From NCBI GenBank assembly GCA_027943245.1, contig JANDJZ010000809.1:1-22286 (forward strand): a stretch of DNA of 22,286 nucleotides, read 5' to 3'. This document shows positions 1 through 10,240 of this stretch, one piece after another. How positions within the stretch are numbered: the first letter of the stretch is position 1; each line of letters starts with the position of its first letter. Under the pieces are notes generated by a model, which saw nothing but the letters and a program-made list of their open reading frames with translations, had not been told where the DNA came from and made no database searches. The position numbers and the translations under genes were made by a program. The stretch is from Acanthamoeba sp. SK_2022b. Its lineage: Eukaryota > Discosea > Longamoebia > Acanthamoebidae.

Positions 1-1059
1 TAATTATTTAATACATTATTATTTTAAATTGTTAATTTTTATATACATATATCTTTTATTGTTTTATTTATACATTGTTATTTATATTGTTGTATTGTCT
101 CTCTTAGATTGTTGGGACCCGGTCTACGTACGAGGTTCTGGGAGAAGAAGCAGCGCGTGTGGTCCTTGTGGGGCGAGTGTCCGCACGATTCGGACGACGT
201 CTTCACGAACTCGTTGTAGTAGGACAACTCCAGGAACTTGCCGAACGAATACTTCCACGTCTCTGCAACACATCATCATCATCATCACACAACAATCGAA
301 CGGCCATTTAGCGTGACCCACGGCAACGCTTGCGAGAACTGGGTGGGCGGATCACCTTCGGACATGGGGATGAAGGGCGTGGCCTTGCCGCACACCTTGC
401 AGAAGCTGAAGATCTGCACCTGGTCGGTCTTGGGCACCGGCAGCTGCATGGAATATAGGACGGGCCACAAGGTTGGTGCTGCGTGTGAGCGGCTGGTGGC
501 AGGCACCAAGGCGCGCAAGGTCGTACCTCGAACTTGTACTCGTACACGGTCACGTTGATTCGGCCGTTGGCGTGCAAGAACGCGCGCTCGTGGTCCATCA
601 TCGACCTGAAGACCAAAATAAATATTTCAATCAAAAATTAAATTATTCGTAAAAATAAATAAATGAAAGAATGTGATAGAGTTGCTGGGAGGACAGAGGC
701 GTACCGGCCGCACTTCTTGTTGGTGCACTTGTACGAGGTGTCGAAACAGTAGCGCTCCAAGAACTGGCCCAGGGTCATGTCGTTCTGTCGACACAAAATG
801 CCAAGCATGGGATCAGGCTGAGTCGTAAGCCACGCCGCACAACCGCGCCGTGCAAGAGAAAGAGTGTGAGTGCGTGTATGGGTGCGCGTTGTACCAGGGA
901 ATAGAAGTCGATGAGGTGGATCTTGAAGGGCAGGCAATGGAACGAGGTCGCGCGACAGCAGAGCGAATGCATGTACACGATGCTCTGCTCGTTGTAGGGA
1001 GACTCGCCCATCTGCACGCGCCATGCGTTGTTAGCCGACACAATGGAGCGCAGGCGACA

Positions 1060-1113
<54 letters not shown>

Positions 1114-3265
1114 CGCCTTGTCGTGAGAGACGTGCCTTGGCCTTCTTCTGAACCTTGAGCGGCCCCTCGCGGGCGCCCTCCTCGCCCTTCTCCTCGTCGG
1201 CCTTGTTGTCCTCGAACACGAAGAGGCTCTTGTAGTCGAACAGGCCATAGCCGGAGAGGTGCTCGCTGCGCACGCCCTCCACGGCGGGGAGGTCCTCCTC
1301 GGGGGCCTCGACGAGGTTCGGGTACTGCGCGTTGATGGGGAAGCACAGCGAGTAGTTCTTCACGGCCTCGGGCTTGAACATGGGCGGGTAGGACACGAGG
1401 GCCGACGACGACACGAGCATCGGTCCGGCAGCGGCAGCGGCAGCGGCCTGTCCGTTGCCATTGCTGCTTCCCTGCTTGCCTGAGTCAGCCGTCGTCGAAA
1501 CTGCCGTCGACTTCGACGACGCGTCGGTCTCCTCCGCCTCGCCGTTGTCGCCGCCGTTGCTTGGCTCCTCAGCGGCTGCCGACGTCGCCGCATCGTCACG
1601 CGTGACTTCCGGCCCCTTGGACGGCCTGTTTTTTATTTTATTTATTATTATTATTTTATTATTGGTTTTGTTGGATAGAAATATAAATAGGAAATAATAA
1701 AAAATGAATAAACGAAAAATAGGTCAGGGAAAGCGTACTCGGGAAGGGTGGGCGTGGCGCAGATGTCGAAGAGCACCGACCGCTCGAGATGCAGATTATA
1801 GCCCACGTGGACGGCGAACTGCGGCAGAGATCCTGTGCGGTCAGCGAGCAAGCGGGGGATGGTCGCCGGCGAAGCTGCCTGTACGTACCAGCAAGGCACG
1901 CTTGGCCTTTTGGAGGGTGGCCAGGTCTCCGCCGCGCAGGATGATGGAGCAGCCGAGGTGTCGTCGACAGCCCTCGAAGAACAGCAGCGTCTTGCGGCCC
2001 CACTCGCCCTGCGCACCAAATAAATTTGATGAATAAATATTAGAAATAAATAAAATAAATAAATATTTGCGGGCAAACCTTGTACAAAGCCACTCGGAAG
2101 TTTTGGCAAGTGCCGATTGTCGTCGACTTGACGACCACGTTGTCTGTGTAGACGCGCGATTGACGTCAACCCGGTCAGCGAGGCCGACATCTTCACGGTG
2201 GCCTGTGGCCGCGAACCCTCCGGGGGGAGAGAGGGCGGTACCCGTGGAGGGAAGGATCTCGGCGTTGGTGAACCGGGAGATGCGTTGCATGAGGGATGGC
2301 TTCACGTTCAAGACCAGCGAGATGTTGGCCTGCACGCAGAGAGCGCGCGTCATGACGCACACGGTCAGTTTCCGCACGCAGAGCAGCCACATTTGGGGGG
2401 GGGGGCAAGGAGGAGCCAAGAGCCCGTAGCCCTACCTTGAGGAGGAACTCGAGGGCGAGACGAGACACGGTCTTCTCGACGACCACGACGTCGGGCTTGA
2501 GCGCGGCGATCTTGTTGACGACGATCTGCAGGTGCTGCTTCTCCTGCTGGAGCAGCGCGTCGAACGAGGAGAAGCGGGCCGTGCGCTGGAACTCGAGCGA
2601 CGAGGACAGCAGCAGGATGCGCGGGTTCTGGACCTTGGACTTCATCTTCTTGTGGGCCACGTTCTTGGAGCACGCCAGGCCTTCGATGTAGGTGCAGTCC
2701 CCGATCGAGCCGTCGACGATCTTCTTCACCTGCGGGCGAGTGTTAGTGTGACACTTTTGTGTGTGTGGTGTGTGTGTTGACGTGGCCGCGTTTACCTTGA
2801 CAAAGTGGCGGATGTCAAGGTCATCGCCCGACTTCACGTCGAGGCTCACCTTGCTGCACACCATCTTGACGAAGTCCGTGATGATGTCTGCTCAAATCAA
2901 ACCAGAATTGGACAATTGGTCAATTGCCAATAATTGCCAATAAGTGGTTTACGCGCGATACCTTCCCACTCGGGAGACAGCTGTTCGGTTTCGACAAGCC
3001 GCTGCACAACCTTGGCTAAGTGCGATTCGCTCACCTGGGAAGGGGCGGGGGCTCATGAGTCCCTCTTCAAACGGATTGCCAAGTGTGAACTGGAATAAAT
3101 AATAATAATAGTACCTTGTGGTAGAGCGAAGTGACGTCATTGGGAATGGTGTTGGCGCGTCGCCGCGACTCCTCGCGCTCGGGGAACAGGGAGATGCTGT
3201 CTGCTTACACCATGGTGGCGGTCATCAGACCATCTCACCCTCCAGACCCACGCATGACACGACAC

Positions 3266-3328
<63 letters not shown>

Positions 3329-5521
3329 CACCTGAGACACTGGCGTACCTGAGGAAAACATCATGTCGTCCTTTCGGGTGAGCATCTTTTGGCTGATCTT
3401 GTATTGGTAGGAGGAGTCCTCTTCCGGTCGATCGGCCACGGCCTCGACCGGGGTCTCGTCGCCCTGCACGAGCGGCAGCGGATGCGCTTGTTCGTCCGTG
3501 GGCACAATGGCCGCAAGTGCCAGCAGGTTCTTCTCGCTGCCCGAGTTGGTGCTACTGCTCACTGTAATTTGGATTAACATGTGTAGTCAGTTATAAGCAA
3601 AAAATAAAATAATAATAAATATTCAATAATAATAATAAATCTGAAGAAATGAGTGCCTTCTTCGCCGTTGATGAGCCACGTGGTCCAGCTGATTGAGTCG
3701 GCGTCGTCGAGACAAGTCTTGACGATCTCCTTCTCCACTTCGATTTCGCACGGAGCTGGCGTTGCCTCGGCTTCGTTCTCCTTGGCTGCGCGCACAGTGC
3801 TCAGCAAATGAAACGAATATATATACATAAATCCAAATAATAAATAAATAAATAAAATATATCTCGGTAGAGAAAGTGTGCCGGGCGTACGGGCTCTGGA
3901 CGGGTGGAGCGGCGTCACAGGGAACCGCTGGAGCGTGGTCGACAACAGCGCCTCTGTACATGGGCGTGTGAGCTCGCGTGAGTGAGTGCGGGTTGCCACT
4001 CTGCAGACGCCAAGCTGCCCCCGGGTACAGCACCTGGTTCGGTGGGCAGGACGGGCGACGTGGAGAGGTTCTCCAGGTTCCCGGGGTCGAGCGTGCGCGA
4101 ACGGGTGGATGAGAACGATCGGCTCCGCCTCCTAGATGAGTCGCGTTTTTGGACAACAAAATCGTTTCAGTCACGCGGCCACGGGCTGTGGGCCCTGCCC
4201 TGCCCCGTCGTGGCGTACCTGGACTCCACACGGGGAGTGACAGGCGCGTGCACTTCGGCGGTGTTGTAGTCTGCCTCGTGAATCTCGTTTGTGTAGCTTG
4301 GCGTTTCCTGTGGCACCATCACCCGTCTGAGAGACCCGGTCCGGCCGCGCACACGAGCGCGCACTGGTGCCGAGGCTGTGGTGGTACCGTCTCCTTCATG
4401 TTTTGTATTGTGTGCGAACGGAAGATCTTCTTGTCCCGCTTCTCGGGCGTGCCGCTCGTGACGGAGCCCTACACGTGCGCGTGTGCGTTAGACAGCTGGT
4501 CGCCGCAGTGCGTCTCACGGCGAAAGGAGAGAGAGATGATCACCGTATTATGGAGGTTGTAGCAGTAGTTGCACACGCGCACGGGGCCCATGTAGCCAAA
4601 CTGCTCGCCGGGAAGCGACTGGTCCGAGCACCTGGTCGGGGGTTCACCCGCCAATGCCACAAGCGTGCGACACGTGTTGGAGATTACGTCGACCGTGGCG
4701 TGTGACACATAGACGCGTACGTACTTGGAGCAAAAGACTTGGCCGCACACACGGCAGTGGTGTCGCCGCTTGAACGTGGAGAACACGGTCTCGCAGTCGT
4801 AGCACGTTGTGCTCAACTCGTCCGGCATCCAGTACTTCTTGCGCGTCTACACAATTCAAATGGCACACGTCACATTGGGCGTGGGCGTGGGCGTGTGATG
4901 ACACGCACAGGCAGGGAGGGGTACCGCGGCATCTTCACCCGAGATGCCGAGAAGCTTGCCCAGGAGAGGCGGCGAGGCGACGGGCTCGGGCGCGGACATC
5001 AACGGCTGCTGTGCTCCGCCGGCGATGTCCGTCGAGCCCTCCCGCGGCGGCTTCAGGGCATGCTCCTTGCCCGCGTGTCCGTTGGTCGCCGCGGCCTCCT
5101 TGGCCTTGACCGACTCTCGCCGCAACACCGGCGCGGATGCCGGTGCGGCATTGTGCTGCCCGCGCAGGGACGACGCCGGCGGGAGCGACGCCGGCGGAAT
5201 AGACGAACCCTCCTCTCGTCGCCAGAACAGCCTGGCGCGCGCGGTGCGTGCGTGGGCATGCACCGTGGTGAGCCAACTGCCAGTGTTTTGTGGTTGACCT
5301 AATAAATAATGAAATAAAAATAATATATAGAAAATGGTGGTTATCGGGGAAGGGCAAGTGACCTGGCGAAGAAGCTCTTGGGCCCCTCGCCGCTACCGGG
5401 AGGGTGGTCGAACTCGGTCAGAGACGAGGTGTCTTTTCCCGTGGTGTCTCTTCTCGCTGGGGAGAATGTGATTACTTTTTGAAATTGAATTCATATCAAG
5501 GTGATGTGACGGTGTACCCAT
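1..5521 (-). CDS. PIKfyve/Fab1-like phosphatidylinositol-3-phosphate 5-kinase, N-terminal part (3' end outside window)
   Basis: The family makes PI(3,5)P2 from PI3P on endosomes. Exons read on the minus strand: 5521-5518, 5456-5363, 5231-4925, 4846-4725, 4631-4544, 4468-4388, 4307-4219, 4131-4034, 3953-3891, 3785-3657, 3561-3349, 3200-3115, 3034-2962, 2887-2796, 2729-2436, 2329-2242, 2143-2079, 2008-1889, 1818-1739, 1625-about 1112, 1011-895, 784-705, 605-527, 443-356, 262-132. All phases join. The FYVE domain is at 4846-4544: WMPDE, CYDC, RRHHCRVCG, FCSKC and a final CNYC. The chaperonin-like domain spans 2887-1739 and includes LLFFEGCRRHLGCSIILRGG. The Cys-rich region at 1011-132 includes LGQFLERYCF and PCGHS-like CGHSPHKDH. 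The lipid-kinase domain is missing because the window ends in an intron (131-1). The start is uncertain: a 4-nt first coding exon (ATGG) is the best splice fit, and an ORF starting at 5698 is the alternative. Family identity is secure; the end of exon 20 is not. Confidence 0.9.
1061..1111. repeat. (CA)n dinucleotide microsatellite
   Basis: About 25 uninterrupted CA units on the plus strand, reading GT on the sense strand of the PIKfyve-like gene. The tract lies in the intron between the exons at 1625-1112 and 1011-895. Its first GT appears to serve as the splice donor, because a donor there keeps the reading frame. A GC donor a few bases upstream is an alternative. Confidence 0.9.
3267..3327. 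repeat. (AC)n dinucleotide microsatellite
   Basis: About 30 AC units on the plus strand, inside the intron 3348-3201 of the PIKfyve-like gene, reading GT on the sense strand. Nothing coding overlaps it. Confidence 0.9.
4544..4846 (-). other. FYVE zinc-finger domain, split by one intron
   Basis: Two exons (4846-4725 and 4631-4544) encode the PI3P-binding FYVE finger of the PIKfyve-like gene. Visible are the WxxD-type lead-in (YWMPDE), the Cys pair CYDC, the basic RRHHCRVCG motif, FCSKC once the exons are joined across a phase-2 intron, and CNYC. The intron (4724-4632) starts GTACGT and ends CAG. All eight expected metal ligands can be counted, so the finger looks intact. In the family it targets the kinase to endosomal membranes. 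Confidence 0.92.
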
Positions 5522-5867
5522 TCCTAATTGGGAGCGATCTCTCGCGCCACTTGGAGTCGAGGTTGAAGGTTTTCCACAGGAGGGACCAACAGATGCGATC
5601 GCGATGCGCGATTTTGGGTTGCACAGAGAAACGTCAAAAGAAAACTTGGCGGTTGTGTGCTTTCTCTTTTGATTGTTCATTGGCTCACGCAGAGGCACAC
5701 CACAACTGGCTTGATCATCAATATATTGTTTCTATATCGTTTCTATCTCCATACACGCTCTTCCACATATCCTTGATAGAAGGATCAACCATAGAAGTAC
5801 AGGTATCATCGGGTAAGGTCACCTTGATGACTCGACCAGCTCTAGGCGCCGTACTTCGCGGCGGAGC
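5522..5867. other. Intergenic: 5' side of PIKfyve-like gene, 3' side of helical paralog 1
   Basis: About 346 bases lie between the proposed PIKfyve start and the stop of the next minus-strand gene. The stretch should hold the 3' UTR of the latter and the promoter and 5' UTR of the former. A minus-strand ORF starting at 5698 runs through it toward the PIKfyve exons, but its frame does not join the next exon by an obvious splice, so I did not use it. No repeat or RNA gene is seen. Confidence 0.5.
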
Positions 5868-7834
5868 TTAGCCAAGTCGTGGCGACCGCATGGGGCGCGG
5901 TGACCGCGGGGAGGTGAGCTCGGATAGACAGTTTGAGAGATTCGTCGACGCCGTCAGCAGGTCCAACTACGCATGTGGCGACAGAGGCGAGGAAAAGAGG
6001 GGAGGGGTCAACACATGACAAGCTTCTTGTGTGTGAGAGAAAGAGCTTGAACCTTGAGTCTATCGGGCTTGGCTTGTTGGTTGACCGGAGAGGACAGCTC
6101 GAGGAACTGCGCCTTGACGTTCTCCATGACCTTGTCCAGTTCCGTGACGTTTTTGTTGTTCGGGTTGTCTAGCGCCTACATACAGCGCACCGCCATGGGT
6201 CAGCATGAGCTGTGGCCGCAACGCAAGAAGGCGCCGCATACGTCATGGGTGGCCTTGACGAGCTCCAGGCCGGCCAGCTTGATCGCGACGGCTTCCTGTG
6301 GGTTGGTCCCCTTCCTTTGCCTCAGGGCCTGGTTGGTTGGTTGGTTGGTTGGTTGGTTGGTTGGTTGGTTGGTTGGTTGGTTGGTTGGGATCATGCAGCT
6401 CTAAGAGAGCGAGAAGGGCATGTCGACGTACATCAGCAATGACTCCGGCTTGCGTGGTGGCCCTGGCACGCTCTCCTTTCTGCACCGCCTGCGACAGGCT
6501 GTTCAAAGCTGTGTGCGCATGTGCGTGCGCGCGCATGCGTCTTGAGAAAGGCTGCTCACTCTCACTTCCCACTAGACAAAAAAAAACAAAAAAAAACAAA
6601 AAAAACAAAATAATAATAAAAAACACGCAACTGAGGAAGCCAGTACCCTGGTCTATTTTATTGTAGGTGAAGTTGAATACGGTCTTGATGCGGGCCTCAT
6701 TCACGGTAAAGATCTCGCCGGCTTCCCTCAAACAGTGCGCCTGCCCGCCCACGTGAGACACTTGCCGAGCACGCTCGAACACGATGGCAGGAGGTGGGCA
6801 ACGCACTAGGGCGACAACGGCCGCCTTCTCATCAGCAACTGGTTTTGGGTCGTTGAGCGAATTGTAGTGCTTTGCCCACGAGGCAGACTGAAGACCACCG
6901 CGCCCTTAATGTTAGCCCATAGAGCACTGGGGAGAAAAAGACCGGGAGTGGGGAGTGCGGAGTGGTGCTACCGAGACGTTGGCAATGGCGAGGACGAGCC
7001 GCTCGTGCAAGGAGGCGAGCTTGGCATACAGGGGGGAGTCGGTCGGCGCAACGTTCTTCCTGTTCAGCACGTAGTTCACCACCATGTTGGCCGACTTCTC
7101 GAACTGCTTAAGCTTGGCATCAAAGTCCAAGTTTCTGGAGTGTTGCGTGTGCGTGTGCGTGTGCGTGTTAAGGTGTGAGACGGCACGCGCATAGGGCTTG
7201 AAGAAGTCTCTCAAGTGAGCAGGCTGGCCGCGTACTGGGGGTCACGAAGGTACTGCAGGTGGACGATGGCCTGACGAATGATCATGACTCCGCGCTTGTT
7301 TTGATTGTCCTCCATCATGTCGCACAGCTCGGCCAGCCGCGAGAGAAAGGCCTGCATGTGCATGGCCAGCTGCTCGTTGCGCAGCTCCTTCATGCTGTCG
7401 TCGCTGCTATCCGGGCGGCCGCGGTAGGCCTGGACCTCGCGCTGCACGGCGGCCTCGGCCGCACACATACCCTCGATCACCTGCAGACACTGCTCCGTCT
7501 CAGCCGCATCGAGCGTCAAGTTCTTGAAAGAATGCGACAGTCTGCACGGATCACAGGCAAGCGGGTTAGAACATAAATACTCGAAAACATTATTAAAAAA
7601 ACAAAACACAGAAAAAAACAAATAAAATAAGGAAATAAATGGCCAAGGGTAGAGAGACTCGATGACGGCTTTGAGGGTTTGTTCGATCTCGCCGCTGGTC
7701 CCCTGCTCGAGCTCCTGGAAGATGTTGACACCCCGCTCTACGAGCGTAGTGACCGCGCGTGCAAGCTCATTCGCCTCGGACTGGGTCCTGAGCGTGAACA
7801 CCCCAGAAAAGCTTGATTTCGATCTGGGCTCCAT
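5868..7834 (-). CDS. Unrecognised alpha-helical protein, paralog 1 (401 aa)
   Basis: I do not recognise the family. Nine exons on the minus strand: 7834-7659, 7541-7236, 7134-6972, 6887-6807, 6740-6647, 6508-6432, 6328-6242, 6175-6053, 5966-5868, giving 402 codons with stop. The spliced protein looks almost entirely helical and soluble, with no signal peptide or membrane segment. Distinctive segments are ELARAVTTLVERG near the N-terminus, ELCDMMEDNQNKRGVMII in exon 2 and ALNSLSQAVQKG in exon 6. The bundle-like, Ala/Leu-rich pattern loosely recalls vinculin/talin-type modules, but this is a weak impression. The start is chosen by alignment with paralog 2 (MEPRSKSSFSGVFTL against MSTTLRFSGVVTL). 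The frame stays open upstream to 8017, which is probably 5' UTR. Intron 6 carries a GGTT repeat, and intron 5 is rich in A-runs. Confidence 0.85.
6331..6388. repeat. (GGTT)n tetranucleotide array
   Basis: About 14.5 perfect copies of GGTT on the plus strand, reading CCAA on the sense strand of helical paralog 1. The array lies in intron 6 (6431-6329) and ends directly at the CCAG that forms the 3' splice site of exon 7. The corresponding intron of paralog 2 (9596-9662) has no such repeat. Confidence 0.95.
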
Positions 7835-8407
7835 CTTTTTGAGACAAATTTGGTTTTTTGTGAGCAGATTTGAACCTAACTCAAGTCCCAATCCACACAA
7901 CAAGATTTCGCACCTCAATCCACTTGAACTGCTCAACTTCCCAAGAACAAACCGGTCCACCAACAAACTCTCCACCCGGAGTTTGATAACGCCGTCCGCC
8001 ATTCTACCCAATGACATGGGTTGAGCTCCGGATATTAAATCGCAGAATTTAAAATCATTCGTGGAGCCCTACAGATACATGTCTGTTTCTCCTGGGCATC
8101 CTGCGAAGCAGGCGCCTGTGCGCGGCCGCGCGAAGCTCACCCGTGCCGTCGCTGCAAAGGGATGAAGGGATGGCCTGCGGGCCACGTCCTGCAGGTCTGG
8201 CGAAAAAGGATAAATGGAAGATGATACAACCTAGGTTCGCCGGTTAGGAAGGCAAGCTTTACCTTGTTTAGCCATGGGTCCTTATCGTGGTGAATCATTC
8301 CTTATTTTTACTCAGCTCCTCTTTTGGTTTCCAGCAGGAACATTGGCTGGTAAAGACATACGCCAACGCCTGTTGGAAAGCAAAGCTCACGGCTACTTCA
8401 GCAAAGG
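7835..8407. promoter_or_regulatory. Shared upstream region between two head-to-head paralogs
   Basis: These 573 bases separate the start codons of helical paralogs 1 (minus) and 2 (plus), so both promoters and 5' UTRs must lie here or within UTR introns. The sequence is AT-richer than the flanking exons, for example around 8031-8060. I see no clear TATA box, long palindrome or repeat. A bidirectional promoter is inferred from geometry only. Confidence 0.45.
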
Positions 8408-10104
8408 ATGAGCACAACACTCCGCTTTTCTGGTGTTGTCACCCTCAAGACGGGAGAGGAGGCTGAGGAACTGGCACGCGCCATTCATACGCTCGTCGAG
8501 AGAGGGGTCACCATCTTCACGGAGCTCGAGCGTGGCACTAGCATAGAGATCGAAAACTCCCTCAGGGCAGTGATAAGGTAACTCTTGACCTTCCTCCACG
8601 CCACCTACATAGCTCAACCCGAACCGCCAACCCTTCGCAGGCTGTCGAACTCCTTTCTAGAGATGACACTGGACAACGAGGAGGCAAACCTATGTAGACA
8701 GGTGATCGATGGCATGACTCTGGCCGAGGTCAACCTTCAGCGCGAGGTCCAGGCCTACCGCGGCCGTATGGCGGGCTTCGACAGGGAGGCCTGCGAGGAG
8801 CGGCTTGCCCAACACATGAAGGACTTCCTCGAGCGGCTTGCCCAGCTGTGCGATATGATGGAGGACAACCAAAACAAGCGCGGAGTCTTGATCATCAAAC
8901 ACACCGTCACTGTTCTTCAGTACCTGTGTGACCCTAAGTACGCCTCGTCGTCATCTATTTGCTCCTCTCTGTTCCACTAATTGCCTGATGAACGCAGGAG
9001 AGAAAACTTTGCCCCCATGCTGGAGCAGTTCGAGGATGCCGCTGGCAAGGTGCTGAAGTACACGGAGAACAGGGAGATCGTGTCTCCGCGGGGGGCACCC
9101 CTTCAAACGAAACTGGCCTCTTTGGTGCCTAGGATCAGCAGCGCCGTCACGGCCGTCATAGTACAGGCTGGCCTTCCTGTTTCACCTCCCGTTCCTTCAA
9201 GCTCACGCTTCCTTTTCGGACTAGACTGCGATGAAGAGGTCCAGGGAGGCCGCACACGACCAACAGGCAGCGGAAGACGTGAAGACTGCGGTGGTCAGGC
9301 TGGTAGGCGGTCCAAGCGTTCTCCACGAGAGCCGCCGCTCACGATCTTGCGTGACATCAGGTCCGAGCGCTCAAGGAGGCAGGAGACATCTTCTCGTCGG
9401 AGGGTCGCATCAAGAGCAGTTTTGACTTCTCCTATGAGAAATTTGACCAGGGTAATGGCCGATCAATCCACTCTTCATCACATGTACTTGCCTGAATTAG
9501 ACCCTTTCGCCAACACAGCCCTCAGCAGCCTCGCCCAAGCGGTGAAGAGCCGAACGCCCGCGGAGGCGGTCGCCCAGGCCAGAGTGGTCGTCGAGGTACA
9601 CACTGGGCAGCACTCTTGAAAATGAGTGCTGACTGCTGACATCCCACAATGCCCACGAGCAGACCGTAAAGGAGCAAGAGGGCACCAACGCCGAGGCAGC
9701 AGCTGCGCTGATGAAAGCAACTGCCCAGCTCGTGGAGACCACCAAGGCGGTACGCTCTCTGGTGTGGTCACCTGACAGCGATGTAGTTGGCCTGACGGGC
9801 TGCTTGCTTTTCCAGGCGTTGGCCTCGCCAAGTGATCAACTCGTCGTGCAGATGGACACCGCCGTGGCCCACATTCGAGAGCAATTCCTGCAGCTGGGGT
9901 CGCCTACTCCTGTGGTGTTCAGGGCTCAGACCCGCCGCAACACTCAAACGGTTCCTTCACTGCCTATTTATTGTAATTTTATAATCACAAAATACGTTAT
10001 TAGTTTATTAATACCTCCGCACAAAACGACAGGGTTTGCTGGCGGCATCCGCTGACCTCACCAACTGTTTCGCCAAGCTTTTGCAATGCATGCTGGAAAG
10101 ATGA
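8408..10104 (+). CDS. Unrecognised alpha-helical protein, paralog 2 (389 aa)
   Basis: Nine exons: 8408-8577, 8641-8937, 8998-9160, 9225-9302, 9361-9451, 9519-9595, 9663-9749, 9816-9950, 10033-10104, giving 390 codons with stop. It is a clear paralog of the neighbouring minus-strand gene. Every exon has a counterpart, all intron phases agree (2,2,0,0,1,0,0,0), and exons 3, 6 and 7 are identical in length (163, 77 and 87 nt). The best-conserved stretch is ELCDMMEDNQNKRG-like (QLCDMMEDNQNKRGVLII) in exon 2, preceded by a shared REVQAYRGR. The C-termini also match: LLAASADLTNCFAKL here against LLTASTNLSNCLSEL. The protein looks helical and cytosolic with no signal peptide. The start is the first ATG in frame with the conserved FSGVVTLKT. 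Function is unknown. Confidence 0.87.
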
Positions 10105-10240
10105 TGAGGAGATTGGCATTGCAAGGTAATCATCAGGACGGTTGTAGAAAGGGTATGAGGTTGTAGATCATCAATCGACAAAAAAAAAAACACTGATCAC
10201 AAGACCACACGCGATTTCCGTTCGATGTAGCACACAGGCT

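Noticed and set aside
3267..3327. CRISPR-like or satellite array
   Set aside because: It is a simple dinucleotide microsatellite with no spacers, in a eukaryotic intron.
5393..5698. Minus-strand ORF starting at 5698 as the PIKfyve N-terminus
   Set aside because: Its frame ends in a stop and does not join the next exon by a sensible splice; another frame of the same exon continues naturally into SFFARLFWRREE.
6200..6442. Repetitive peptides (NQPT or LVGW repeats) encoded by the GGTT array
   Set aside because: The array lies in an intron by alignment with paralog 2, so these peptides are probably not made.
7835..8017. In-frame N-terminal extension of helical paralog 1 to an ATG at 8017
   Set aside because: Paralog 2 starts at the position matching the ATG at 7834, and the extension has no counterpart, so it is more likely 5' UTR.
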